Shown: in pieces, positions 42,104 to 50,646 of the stretch | How positions within the stretch are numbered: position 1 is the first letter of the stretch | Layout: the number at the start of each line of letters is the position of its first letter | NCBI RefSeq assembly: GCF_002860325.1 | Contig: NZ_PKOJ01000010.1 | Span: forward strand, 1 to 64,000 | Length of the DNA: 64,000 nucleotides | DNA from: Neptunicoccus cionae | Lineage (GTDB): Bacteria > Pseudomonadota > Alphaproteobacteria > Rhodobacterales > Rhodobacteraceae | Reading direction: 5' to 3' | Translations under genes and position numbers: made by a program | The notes under the pieces: generated by a model | Databases searched by the model: none | Told to the model about the DNA's origin: nothing | The model's input: the letters and a program-made list of their open reading frames with translations, nothing else

Positions 42104-42709
42104 ATGGAAACTGCGAAGCAAAAAGAACGCCGCGTCCGCATAGAAAAGGCCGCCTACGATGTTTTGGAAAAGAAGGGTTACAAAGGCGCTTCCATGTTGG
42201 ACATCGCGCGGCAGGCGGGGTGTTCGAATGAGACCCTTTATCGCTGGTACGGGAACAAACAGGCGTTGTTTGCCAGTCTGGTCGCAGCCAATGCAGCCGC
42301 GGTAAAAACACAATTAGAGAAGTCAATTCAAGAGGATGGCGACACGATCGAAGAATTGCGGCTGCTTGGGCCACAGCTGCTGGAGCTTGTCACCAGTCGC
42401 CGTGCTATTGCGCTGAACCGCGCCGCGGCAGGTGATGTATATCACACCGGAACTTTGGGCGAAGCAATCGCGCGGGAAGGCAAAAACACCGTTGCACCAC
42501 TCGTTGAACGTCTGGTCCGTGTCGGGTTGGATCGCAAATTGCTGCATCGCGGCAATTCTGATGAAATCGCGGGCTTGTTTCTCATGGTTCTCATCGGAGA
42601 CACCCAGATCCAACGGGTGATAGGCGTGATTCCCGAACTGACAGAAGCCCAAAAAGAAGACCGCACAGACAGGGCCTGCGCGGTCATCCAGAAACTTTAT
42701 GGCGCCTAG
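42104..42709 (+). CDS. TetR/AcrR-family transcriptional regulator
   Basis: A 201-residue regulator. The N-terminal helix-turn-helix is clear: RIEKAAYDVLEKKGYKGASM with LDIARQAGCSNETLYRWYGNKQALFASLV, the TetR pattern. The C-terminal half is a ligand-binding helical domain with TIEELRLLGPQLLELVTSRR, similar to the AefR-like TetR_C groups. Start set at 42104, with GAGGAA before the ATG. It probably represses itself and the divergent DUF1772 gene through the palindrome between them; the inducer is unknown. Confidence 0.9.
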   Translation: METAKQKERRVRIEKAAYDVLEKKGYKGASMLDIARQAGCSNETLYRWYGNKQALFASLVAANAAAVKTQLEKSIQEDGDTIEELRLLGPQLLELVTSRRAIALNRAAAGDVYHTGTLGEAIAREGKNTVAPLVERLVRVGLDRKLLHRGNSDEIAGLFLMVLIGDTQIQRVIGVIPELTEAQKEDRTDRACAVIQKLYGA

Positions 42710-42712
42710 GGC

Positions 42713-43897
42713 CTAGCCGCCGACAGCAACAACCGCCTTGGCGATCTTTGGTATCGAGGCTTCGGACAATCCGGCCACGTTGAACCGGCTGTCACCGATC
42801 ATGTAGATACCGTGGTCTTCGCGCAGTTTTGCAACCTGCTCTTCGCTCAGACCAAGCCGGGAGAACATGCCGCGATGTTCAGCAATAAAGCCGTAGCGGT
42901 CGGAACCGGTTTCCTCGCGCAGCGCATCCGCCAGCTTCTTGCGCAGCCCCAACATGCTGGTGCGAACCTCTTCCAGTTCGGCCTCCCAGTCGGCCCGCAG
43001 TTCCGGATCGCTCAGCACCATCGTCACCAGCCGTGCGCCGTGATCCGGTGGAAAGCTGAAGTTCAGACGGTTCAGGCTGGACAGCATACCCTGTGTCAGA
43101 CCGGCGTTTTCGGAATTCCGCGAAATGGCAATCACCAGACCGCAGCGCTCGCGGTAGATGCCGAAGTTTTTCGAACAGCTTGCCGAGATCAGAACCTCGG
43201 GGCATTTTTCTGCCAGCAACCGGACGCCATAGGCATCTTTTTGCAAACCGTCACCAAAGCCCTGATAGGCGATATCCACAAAGGGGACCGCTTCTTTTTC
43301 AAGCAGCAGATCCGCAACCTGTTGCCATTGGGTTTCGTTCAGGTTTGCCCCGGTCGGGTTATGGCAGCAGCCGTGCAGGATCACAACATCACCGGCTTTG
43401 GCCTCTGCCAGATCAGCCATCATCCCGTCGAAATTCACTGCGCCGGTATCCGCATCGAAATAGCGATAGGTCCGCATCGGGATACCAACGCCTTTGACCA
43501 TCGCAGGGTGGTTCGGCCATGTGGGATCGGACATCCACACCGTCGCATCCGGAGAAGCCACTTTGATCAGTTCCAGAATCTGGCGGATCGCACCTGTACC
43601 ACCGGGCGCATGAGCAAAGGACAGACGCTCTGCCTCCACCGTATCGCCCAGCACCAGATCGGCCATCACCTTGTGAAAGGCACCATCCCCGATCAGCGCG
43701 GTGTAGCTTTTGGTGGTCTCTGTGTCCCACAGCAACTGTTCAGCCTTTTTCACTGCCCGCATAATCGGCGTGTTGCCGTTGGCATCTTTGTAGACGCCGA
43801 CACCAAGGTCGATCTTTTCAGGGCGCGGGTCGGCGCGGAACATGCCGCTAAGCATGATAATCTTGTCAGGCGGTTGCTGCGTCAGGTTTTCGAGCAT
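42713..43897 (-). CDS. Aromatic amino acid aminotransferase
   Basis: PLP-dependent class I aminotransferase of the TyrB/AspC group, 394 residues. N-terminal KIDLGVGVYKDANGNTPIM is the TyrB/AspC opening. The domain includes TVWMSDPTWPNHPAMVKG, ILHGCCHNPTGANL with the PLP-contacting Asn, VPFVDIAYQGFGDGL, the Schiff-base lysine in SASCSKNFGIYRERCG, and the substrate arginine region near SRFNVAGLSE. It transfers the amino group between tyrosine, phenylalanine or aspartate and 2-oxoglutarate. It lies 21 bases downstream of the sulfurtransferase gene and is probably co-transcribed. It could supply 3-mercaptopyruvate from cysteine for that enzyme. Confidence 0.93.
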   Translation of the reverse strand: MLENLTQQPPDKIIMLSGMFRADPRPEKIDLGVGVYKDANGNTPIMRAVKKAEQLLWDTETTKSYTALIGDGAFHKVMADLVLGDTVEAERLSFAHAPGGTGAIRQILELIKVASPDATVWMSDPTWPNHPAMVKGVGIPMRTYRYFDADTGAVNFDGMMADLAEAKAGDVVILHGCCHNPTGANLNETQWQQVADLLLEKEAVPFVDIAYQGFGDGLQKDAYGVRLLAEKCPEVLISASCSKNFGIYRERCGLVIAISRNSENAGLTQGMLSSLNRLNFSFPPDHGARLVTMVLSDPELRADWEAELEEVRTSMLGLRKKLADALREETGSDRYGFIAEHRGMFSRLGLSEEQVAKLREDHGIYMIGDSRFNVAGLSEASIPKIAKAVVAVGG

Positions 43898-43918
43898 TGT
43901 CGTATCCTTAATCGGGCC

Positions 43919-44770
43919 TTAGCCCTGTTCTACTTTCAAGTCGTTGTAACTGCCCCATTCAGCCCAGGAGCCGTCATAGAGCGAATGGTCCCGATGGCCG
44001 ATCATCTCCAGCGCAAGGGACAGGACAGCCGCTGTCACACCGGACCCGCAGGTGGTGATCACGGGGCGGTTCAGATCGACGCCAGCTTCTGTAAAGACGG
44101 CGCGGATTTCGTCGGGTGATTTAAAGGTGCTGTCTTCGTTCAGCAGGGTTTTGAACGGTACATTTTTAGAGTTCGGAATATGACCGGAACGCAGGCCCTT
44201 GCGGGGTTCTTCCACTTCACCGCGAAAGCGTTCGGCGGCACGGGCATCGACAATTTCTGCCTGATCCAGCTTGGAGGCCAACGCTACCTGCGTCACGTCC
44301 TTTACCAGTGTTGCATCGCGCCGCGCAGTCATGTGACGGTCGCGGATTACAGGGGGCAGGTCTTCGGTAGGGTGGCCTTCGGCAATCCATTTTGGCAAGC
44401 CACCGTCCAGCACGGCCACATCCGTCTGTCCCATATGCCGGAACAACCACCAGACACGGGCGGCCGAAAACAGGCCTTCGCTGTCATAAACAACCACGCG
44501 GTGCCCGTCGCCAACACCAAGGGCACGCATACGGGACATGAATTTTTCGGTCGGCGGTGCCATATGGGGAAGGTCGGAATTGCTGTCTGACACATCGTCT
44601 ATGTCGAAAAAGCGCGCGCCGGGAATATGGGCAGCGTCATAATTCGCCCGTGCATCGCGGGGATCACCGGGCAGATAGGCTGTCGCATCCAGAATACGCA
44701 GGTCCGGTGCATCCAGATGCTGTGCCAACCAGTCGGTTGATACGATGGTTGATTGATCGCTTTGTGCCAT
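43919..44770 (-). CDS. sseA: 3-mercaptopyruvate sulfurtransferase
   Basis: Two-domain rhodanese of 283 residues. The N-terminal inactive domain shows LRILDATAYLPGDPRDARAN and HIPGARFFDIDDVSD. The C-terminal domain has the catalytic loop TTCGSGVTAAVLSLAL, where CGSGVT marks mercaptopyruvate sulfurtransferase rather than thiosulfate sulfurtransferase (CRKGVT). It desulfurates 3-mercaptopyruvate to pyruvate. It is the first gene of a two-gene minus-strand unit with the aminotransferase, which can make 3-mercaptopyruvate from cysteine; the pair would form a transamination route of cysteine breakdown. Confidence 0.94.
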   Translation of the reverse strand: MAQSDQSTIVSTDWLAQHLDAPDLRILDATAYLPGDPRDARANYDAAHIPGARFFDIDDVSDSNSDLPHMAPPTEKFMSRMRALGVGDGHRVVVYDSEGLFSAARVWWLFRHMGQTDVAVLDGGLPKWIAEGHPTEDLPPVIRDRHMTARRDATLVKDVTQVALASKLDQAEIVDARAAERFRGEVEEPRKGLRSGHIPNSKNVPFKTLLNEDSTFKSPDEIRAVFTEAGVDLNRPVITTCGSGVTAAVLSLALEMIGHRDHSLYDGSWAEWGSYNDLKVEQG

Positions 44771-44907
44771 TAAAATACCTCTGCGCTGTTCCCTCGGGAT
44801 TATCCTTGCCTGTAACAGGTTTCAAGTGTCGGGTTTAATAAGAAAACACACGCGAAGCTTTGCCAAGGGGAGATTTGCCCCCCTGACACTTTGGATCACA
44901 TTCGGGC

Positions 44908-45390
44908 CTAGCTGTTGTCCCGCAGCAGACGTGCCTTTTGCTTTTGCCAGTCCCGCTTTTTCTCTGTCTCGCGCTTGTCGGCAAGGCGTTTACCCTTGGC
45001 GATACCAATCAGCAGTTTCGCCAGACCCTTGTCGTTAAAATAGAGCTTGAGCGGAACAAGGGTCATCCCCTGCCGCCCGATGCTCTGCCACATCTTCGCC
45101 AGTTCCCGCTTGGAGGCGAGCAACTTGCGGCGGCGGCGTTCTTCGTGGTTGAAGGATTTGGCCTGTGCGTAGGGCTGGATTGCGCTGTTCACCAGCCACA
45201 ATTCCCCATCTTCGATTGATGCATAGCTTTCGGCAATATTGGCCGAGCCGAGCCGGAGGGATTTCACCTCGGAACCGTGCAGGACCATGCCGCATTCCAC
45301 CGTATCCTCCACGGCATAATCATAGCGCGCGCGGCGGTTCTCCGCGACGAGCTTGTTGTTCGGGTCGGCTTTCTTCTTCTTTGCGGCCAT
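44908..45390 (-). CDS. smpB: SsrA-binding protein
   Basis: tmRNA partner protein needed for trans-translation of stalled ribosomes. The 160-residue protein opens [20 protein letters not shown] and carries the typical [37 protein letters not shown], and [18 protein letters not shown]. The basic tail with [19 protein letters not shown] is usual. The start at 45390 shares one base with the stop of the upstream kinase-like gene, so the two are coupled. No ssrA gene was seen in the window; in alphaproteobacteria tmRNA is encoded in two pieces elsewhere. Confidence 0.96.
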   Translation of the reverse strand: MAAKKKKADPNNKLVAENRRARYDYAVEDTVECGMVLHGSEVKSLRLGSANIAESYASIEDGELWLVNSAIQPYAQAKSFNHEERRRRKLLASKRELAKMWQSIGRQGMTLVPLKLYFNDKGLAKLLIGIAKGKRLADKRETEKKRDWQKQKARLLRDNS

Positions 45391-45908
45391 CAGTCTGTTA
45401 TCCTGACACCGTGTAAACGGTGCATTTCTTCTTCGCTCGGGGCTTCCCACATGGCGTTGATCCCGTCGAACATCTCTCTCGTGACCTCGAACTGAAAGGT
45501 CTCGGCCTGTTCGGCGTTGCGCTTCAACACCCGCTGCCAGCGTATTTCGGTTGGAACATCTACATAATGTAATTGCGTGGAAAAACCATGCTCTTCTGCC
45601 CAGTTTTCAAAAATGCCCCGCTCAAGACTGTTGGTCAATCCGCAGTCGAAAATCACCGGCACACTCAGCGGCACCAGTTGCTCGGCCATTTTGCGCATCT
45701 GATGGCAGTTCCGCTGTACCCTCTCGTAAAACCATTCGAACCGCAGTTCTTCGGGTTTGTCCTGATTGTGCAGCCGCTCCATCCATTCATCTATGGCAAA
45801 ACGGACGCCGCCGATGTCTTTGGCCAGACGGAAGGCATAAGTGGATTTACCTGCACCTGTGCAGCCGCAAATCAGATGAACGTCACGGATTTTTTGTATC
45901 GCAGTCAA
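45390..45908 (-). CDS. P-loop ATPase/kinase of the AAA_33 type
   Basis: A 172-residue cytoplasmic P-loop protein. Walker A is [17 protein letters not shown] (residues 13-29), followed by [35 protein letters not shown] and [18 protein letters not shown]. This layout, with an Asp after the second strand and the late RxxxR, fits small-molecule kinases such as AAA_33 and zeta-toxin-like proteins; the substrate is unknown. It lies between dapA and smpB, overlapping smpB by one base. That conserved pairing suggests a housekeeping rather than toxin role, and no antitoxin gene is present. Confidence 0.82.
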   Translation of the reverse strand: MTAIQKIRDVHLICGCTGAGKSTYAFRLAKDIGGVRFAIDEWMERLHNQDKPEELRFEWFYERVQRNCHQMRKMAEQLVPLSVPVIFDCGLTNSLERGIFENWAEEHGFSTQLHYVDVPTEIRWQRVLKRNAEQAETFQFEVTREMFDGINAMWEAPSEEEMHRLHGVRITD

Positions 45909-45924
45909 AGTATCAATCCATCAA

Positions 45925-45961
45925 ACAGAAAACGGCGGCAGCATTTCACGCCCCCGCCGTT
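45925..45961 (-). terminator. Hairpin between dapA and the kinase gene
   Basis: On the minus strand AACGGCGG pairs with CCGCCGTT around a 15-base loop and is followed by TTCTGTTT. It probably terminates dapA. Confidence 0.6.
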
Positions 45962-46006
45962 CAATTTCAAAAAAAAGCCTTGCGCATCAGCGCCGGACAG
46001 ACCGGA

Positions 46007-46879
46007 TCAGTCGATCAGACCGGCCGAACGCATGGCAGCGTCCATTTTGGCCTCTGTCTCTGGCAGCAAGGACGTCAGGGGCAGACGCACCTCTGCAGAG
46101 CAACGGCCCAGTTTGGACACACCGTATTTTGCACCCACAAGACCCGGCTCTGTAAAGACAGCATTGTGCAACGGCATCAGCTTGTCCTGAATCTCCAGCG
46201 CTTTGGCATAGTCCCCCGCAAGGGTGGCCTCTTGCAGTTGCGCACAAAGCTTGGGTGCAACGTTCGCTGTGACCGAGATACAGCCGACGCCGCCTTGGGC
46301 GTTAAACCCGTGGGCAGTGGCATCTTCGCCGGACATCTGGATAAAGTCTGTACCACAGTGAATGCGTTGCGCGCAGACACGGGACAGATCGGCAGTGGCA
46401 TCTTTCACCCCGACAATATTGTCCAGCTTTGCCAGTTGGCCCATGGTTTCCGGTGTCATATCCACCACGCTGCGCGGCGGGATGTTGTAGATCACGATTG
46501 GCAAGCCAACCTCGTTCACCGCTTCGAAATGGGCGATCAATCCGCGCTGCGTCGGCTTGTTGTAGTATGGCGTCACCACCAGCGCACCATCCGCGCCGAT
46601 GTCTTTGGCGTATTGGGTAAACCGCAGGGCTTCGTCGGTGTTATTCGAACCGGCACCGGCAATCACCGGCACACGGCCAGCAGCGGTTTCCACTACAACC
46701 TTGATCACATGCTCGTGCTCTTCATGTGTCAGGGTCGGGCTTTCGCCGGTTGTACCTACGGGAACCAGACCGTGGGTGCCTTCGGCAATCTGCCATTCGA
46801 CCAAGCCCTTAAGCGCCTTGTCATCCACCTTACCGTTCGAAAACGGGGTGATAAGCGCGACATAGGAACCTTTAAACAT
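46007..46879 (-). CDS. dapA: 4-hydroxy-tetrahydrodipicolinate synthase
   Basis: Condenses pyruvate with aspartate semialdehyde, the first committed step to lysine and diaminopimelate. The 290-residue TIM barrel shows [46 protein letters not shown], the [14 protein letters not shown] loop, [14 protein letters not shown] with the catalytic tyrosine region, and the Schiff-base lysine in [13 protein letters not shown]. Length is standard. It is divergent from the soluble lytic transglycosylase gene and upstream of the kinase-smpB pair. With dapE at 57063, two of the lysine/peptidoglycan precursor genes are in the window. Confidence 0.97.
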   Translation of the reverse strand: MFKGSYVALITPFSNGKVDDKALKGLVEWQIAEGTHGLVPVGTTGESPTLTHEEHEHVIKVVVETAAGRVPVIAGAGSNNTDEALRFTQYAKDIGADGALVVTPYYNKPTQRGLIAHFEAVNEVGLPIVIYNIPPRSVVDMTPETMGQLAKLDNIVGVKDATADLSRVCAQRIHCGTDFIQMSGEDATAHGFNAQGGVGCISVTANVAPKLCAQLQEATLAGDYAKALEIQDKLMPLHNAVFTEPGLVGAKYGVSKLGRCSAEVRLPLTSLLPETEAKMDAAMRSAGLID

Positions 46880-47027
46880 GGGCTTGGCCTCCGGTTGGGA
46901 TGAATTGAGTCGGGTTCAATTAGCAGGGAAATTCAAAGAACGGAACGACGAAAAATTGAATTGCAACGCCAAAGGGGTGAAATACTGTTGGTACACGCTA
47001 TCATTAAGGCATCTTTGGGGGTGTTGT

Positions 47028-48983
47028 ATGCGTTTATTGATTATTCTGACGGTCTCGCTGCTGGCGTTTAACGCGCCGCGTGCTGCGGTGTCCCAGCCTG
47101 CAACCGCAGTGGACACAACCGGTGTAGAGCAGGCTCTTGCCGCGATTGCCGCGCGCAAATGGGAGCAGCTTGACGATCTGATGAACGGTATCAGCGATCC
47201 GATTGCGCGGGATTTGCTGGAATGGCAACGGTTGCGGCGCGACAACGGTAAATGGTCGGACTATGTGGCTTTTCTGACAGAGCATCCCGACTGGCCGGGT
47301 CTGAAATCCCTGCGCGCCAAGGGCGAAGTAAAAATCCCCTCGGACGCTGATCCGCAAGAGGTAATCGCCTATTTCATTGCCGAACAACCCCAGACAGGCC
47401 TTGGGGCGGTGCGGCTTGTCAGTGCCTATGAACGATCAGGACAATCCGACAAGGCCCGCGCCGAGGCGATCCGCGCATGGACCACCCTGTCGCTGTCCTC
47501 CACTTTGGAAACCGCCCTGCTGTCAGAGTATGAAGATACACTGGAGCCCCATCATATTGCGCGGCAGGATATGTTGCTGTGGCGGGGACGCATTACAGCA
47601 GCGCGGCGAATGATGCCGCTTGTGCCGGAAGGACACCAGAATCTGGCGCTCGCGCGGATTGCCTTGCAGGAAACAGCCGACGGCGTGGATGCAGCAATTG
47701 CCAAAGTGCCAAAGGAATTACAGTTGCACGGCGGACTGGCCTATGACCGATTTATCTGGCGCGTAAAGAAAAACCGTTGGGACGACGCCGAAGAACTTCT
47801 GGCCGAGCAATCTGCCGATGTATCCAATCTGGGCCGTGCCGAAGAATGGGGCAACCGCCGCCGCACCTATGCGCGCCGCGCCATGCGGGCGGGTGATCCG
47901 GATCTGGCCTATTGGCTCGCCAGCCAGCACGGGCTGAGCGAGGGCAGCGATTATGCGGATCTGGAATGGATTGCAGGCTATGTCGCCTTGCAGAAACTCG
48001 ACGCGCCAGAACAGGCAGCTATCCATTTCGAGAACCATTTTAATGCGGTCCGCACGCCGATCAGTCTCGGGCGGGCGGGCTACTGGCGGGGCCGCGCTGC
48101 AGAAGCACTGGGCGATTTTGACAAAGCGGCAGATTATTTCCGGCAGGGCGCTGAACACCAGACCAGCTTTTACGGACAACTGGCGGCGGAAAGGATCGCG
48201 GCCGATCCCGACCCGCTGCTGACAGGTCTGGGTGAAACAACGGATTGGGAGAACAGCGCTCTTGCCGCCTCCGGTCCGGTGCGCGCGGGGCTGCTGCTCC
48301 ATGCGATCGACCGCCAGTATCTCATGCGCTGGTTCTTTTCCCATGTGGCAGAAACCGCGCCCGAAGACCAAACCGCACAACTGGCTGATCTGGCCCTGTC
48401 GCTGGACCGGCCCTATGTGGCGCTGGCCGTGGCCAAGGAGGCTGCACAACGGGGTATCATCCTGCCCCGCGCCTATTTTCCTGTGACCGAACTGGCCAAA
48501 CATTCCGGCGATGTCGCCCCCGAACTGGCGCTCGCCATTGCACGCCGCGAGAGCGAGCTGAACCCCGAAGCCGTTTCCCCGGTAGGCGCGCGCGGGTTGA
48601 TGCAGGTCATGCCCGCCACCGCACAGCAGGTGGCAAAGGAGATCGGAGTCGAATATTCGAAATCCCGCCTCTCTGACGACTGGCGATATAATGCGCAGCT
48701 TGGCACGGCGTATCTTGCCTCCATGCTGGAACGCTACAACGGGTCTTACATCCTTGCCTTTGTCGCCTATAACGCCGGCCCCCACCGCGCCGACCGCTGG
48801 ATCGAGGAATACGGCGATCCCCGTGATCCGGACATCGACCAGATCGACTGGATAGAGCACATACCCTTTCGTGAAACCCGCAATTATGTGATGCGGGTTA
48901 GCGAGGCGCTGTTCGTCTACCGGATGCGGCTGAGCGGCACAGCCAAACCCCTGCGCCTTAGCAAGGATCTGGTCGGCGGTTGA
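47028..48983 (+). CDS. Soluble lytic transglycosylase (Slt70-like)
   Basis: Periplasmic peptidoglycan lytic transglycosylase of 651 residues. The signal peptide is MRLLIILTVSLLAFNAPRA. A long alpha-helical superhelix (about residues 35-480) forms the doughnut typical of Slt70. The C-terminal SLT domain is clear: ALAIARRESELNPEAVSPVG with the catalytic Glu in RRESELN, ARGLMQVMPATAQQVAKE, and FVAYNAGPHRADRWIEE. The start at 47028 places the signal peptide at the N-terminus; the frame open to 46878 overlaps dapA's leader. GGGGGTG lies before the ATG. Divergence from dapA is a common alphaproteobacterial arrangement. Confidence 0.93.
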   Translation: MRLLIILTVSLLAFNAPRAAVSQPATAVDTTGVEQALAAIAARKWEQLDDLMNGISDPIARDLLEWQRLRRDNGKWSDYVAFLTEHPDWPGLKSLRAKGEVKIPSDADPQEVIAYFIAEQPQTGLGAVRLVSAYERSGQSDKARAEAIRAWTTLSLSSTLETALLSEYEDTLEPHHIARQDMLLWRGRITAARRMMPLVPEGHQNLALARIALQETADGVDAAIAKVPKELQLHGGLAYDRFIWRVKKNRWDDAEELLAEQSADVSNLGRAEEWGNRRRTYARRAMRAGDPDLAYWLASQHGLSEGSDYADLEWIAGYVALQKLDAPEQAAIHFENHFNAVRTPISLGRAGYWRGRAAEALGDFDKAADYFRQGAEHQTSFYGQLAAERIAADPDPLLTGLGETTDWENSALAASGPVRAGLLLHAIDRQYLMRWFFSHVAETAPEDQTAQLADLALSLDRPYVALAVAKEAAQRGIILPRAYFPVTELAKHSGDVAPELALAIARRESELNPEAVSPVGARGLMQVMPATAQQVAKEIGVEYSKSRLSDDWRYNAQLGTAYLASMLERYNGSYILAFVAYNAGPHRADRWIEEYGDPRDPDIDQIDWIEHIPFRETRNYVMRVSEALFVYRMRLSGTAKPLRLSKDLVGG

Positions 48984-48989
48984 AGGTGA

Positions 48990-49901
48990 TCAGGTACCGG
49001 TGGTCCCGGCCTGCGCTTTAGCCCGCAACGCCGCGCGCCGCGCACGGTTCTCGCGCCAGAGCGTGAACACACCGGCCGCAACAATAACAGCCGCACCGAT
49101 TGCGGTGGAAAACGGCAGATGCTCTCCGAAGATCAGAACGCCGATGAACGACACAAAGACAAGCTGCATGAAGGCAAAGGGCTGGACGATACTGGCCTGT
49201 GCCATTTCATAAGACTTGATCAGCAGATAATGGCCCAGCGCACCTGTCACACAAAGCACCGCCAGCCAGATCTGATCTTCGGGCAACATCGGTTCCCAGA
49301 AGAACGGACCGATGGCCGTCATCACAATAAATCCGCTGATTGCAGTCCAGAAAAAGCTGGTCTCGGCACTGTCCTTGGCCGCGGCCATCCGTGTCATCAG
49401 ATGATAGATCGCAAACAGAAGCGCACCGGCAAAAGACACGAGCGAAAGCGGCGAGAACACCTTCACACCCGGTTGCAGGATAATCAGCATACCGACAAAG
49501 CCGACCCCGATCGCCGCCCAGCGCCGCCAGCCGACTTTTTCCTTCAGAACAGGGCCGGACAGGGCCGCAATCAAAAGCGGGTAAACGGCGAAAATGGCAT
49601 GGGCCTCGATCAGGCCCAGCAGCGTGAAGGACAGGATCGTGACAAGGATTTCAAAAGCCAGAATAAAGCCGCGAAAGAACTGCAGCACCGGCTGTGTGGT
49701 CCGCGCATCCCCGAACAGGCTACCGCTACGATAACGGGACACGCCCATAAGCACCAACAGGATGAACCAGTAGCGCACCATAACAATCATGAAGACGTTG
49801 TATGTATCCGCAAGATGACGGGAAATGCCGTCCTGTGCTGCAAATACAAAGGTTGCAGCAATCATCAGCCAGATACCGGCGCGCGGGTTGTCTTTGGTCA
49901 T
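48990..49901 (-). CDS. DMT-superfamily (EamA) transporter
   Basis: A 303-residue inner-membrane carrier with ten helices and two EamA repeats. The first repeat begins GIWLMIAATFVFAAQDGISR and the second includes LLFAIYHLMTRMAAAKDSAE. A basic tail (RENRARRAALRAKA) follows the last helix. EamA carriers export amino acids, nucleobases or other metabolites; the substrate is unknown. It lies four bases after the mnmD stop and is probably co-transcribed with it, though no functional link is apparent. Confidence 0.88.
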   Translation of the reverse strand: MTKDNPRAGIWLMIAATFVFAAQDGISRHLADTYNVFMIVMVRYWFILLVLMGVSRYRSGSLFGDARTTQPVLQFFRGFILAFEILVTILSFTLLGLIEAHAIFAVYPLLIAALSGPVLKEKVGWRRWAAIGVGFVGMLIILQPGVKVFSPLSLVSFAGALLFAIYHLMTRMAAAKDSAETSFFWTAISGFIVMTAIGPFFWEPMLPEDQIWLAVLCVTGALGHYLLIKSYEMAQASIVQPFAFMQLVFVSFIGVLIFGEHLPFSTAIGAAVIVAAGVFTLWRENRARRAALRAKAQAGTTGT

Positions 49902-49905
49902 TGGT

Positions 49906-50589
49906 CTATCCGGATTCTAGGGAACCTCGGGTCATATGCCGCTTGCGGCCATACCCTTTGCTCCTTTTGACGGTAAACCCGCCCGATGCCAAGGCCCGAC
50001 GCACATGGCCTGCAGCGGTATAGGTGGCAAAGCTGCCCCCCTGCACCGTATGCCGCGCCACCTCTGCCATCAGATCCGCGCCCCAGAGTTCCGGATTTTT
50101 GGCCGGAGAAAACCCGTCAAGAAACCACGCGTCTGCGGTTCCCGACCAGCGTGGCAGAGTCGCACGGGCATCCCCTGCAACCACTTCAGCCTGAAGTGTC
50201 TTGTATTCAATCCGCCCAATTTCGTGATCCCAAAGCTGTGCAAATCGCGTGGCATATTCAGTCAGTTCCGGCCAGGCGGCCTGCGCCTGTGCGATGTCTG
50301 CGGGGGCCATCGGGAAAGCTTCGAAACTGGTGTAGCGCAAGGGCGTCGTGTGACCTGCCTCCTCCCAAGCCTTCCACGCGCACAGCAGGTTTAACCCTGT
50401 GCCAAAACCCAGTTCGGCAATGTGGAATCCTGCTTTGAACCTTTCGGGCAGGCCGTTACCGGCAAGAAATACATGGGCCGTTTCGGCGATGCCGTTCTCC
50501 AGAGAGAAATAGGGATCGTCAAACCGCGTCGCGACAGGAATTTTTCCGTCCCGCCAGCTCAGCTCTGCATATTCATTCTGGTCGCTCAT
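49906..50589 (-). CDS. mnmD: tRNA (mnm5s2U34)-methyltransferase, stand-alone
   Basis: SAM-dependent methyltransferase for the last step of wobble-uridine modification, converting nm5s2U34 to mnm5s2U34 in tRNA. The 227-residue protein has the ELGFGTGLNLLCAWKAWEEA motif I, YTSFEAFPMAPADI, and DAWFLDGFSPAKNPELWGAD, a highly conserved segment of MnmC1/MnmD. In E. coli this domain is fused to an FAD oxidase in MnmC; here it stands alone and a MnmC2-like oxidoreductase is encoded divergently 57 bases away. The start at 50589 leaves off 85 unconserved upstream codons. Confidence 0.92.
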   Translation of the reverse strand: MSDQNEYAELSWRDGKIPVATRFDDPYFSLENGIAETAHVFLAGNGLPERFKAGFHIAELGFGTGLNLLCAWKAWEEAGHTTPLRYTSFEAFPMAPADIAQAQAAWPELTEYATRFAQLWDHEIGRIEYKTLQAEVVAGDARATLPRWSGTADAWFLDGFSPAKNPELWGADLMAEVARHTVQGGSFATYTAAGHVRRALASGGFTVKRSKGYGRKRHMTRGSLESG

Positions 50590-50646
50590 ACCCGATTGCT
50601 TTAGGTCAAGCGCCAGACGAAAGAAAGGCACGATAGGAGTGTGCGC

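Noticed and set aside
45390-45908. Zeta-type toxin next to smpB
   Set aside because: P-loop and layout also fit small-molecule kinases; no antitoxin gene is adjacent and the gene sits in a housekeeping operon.
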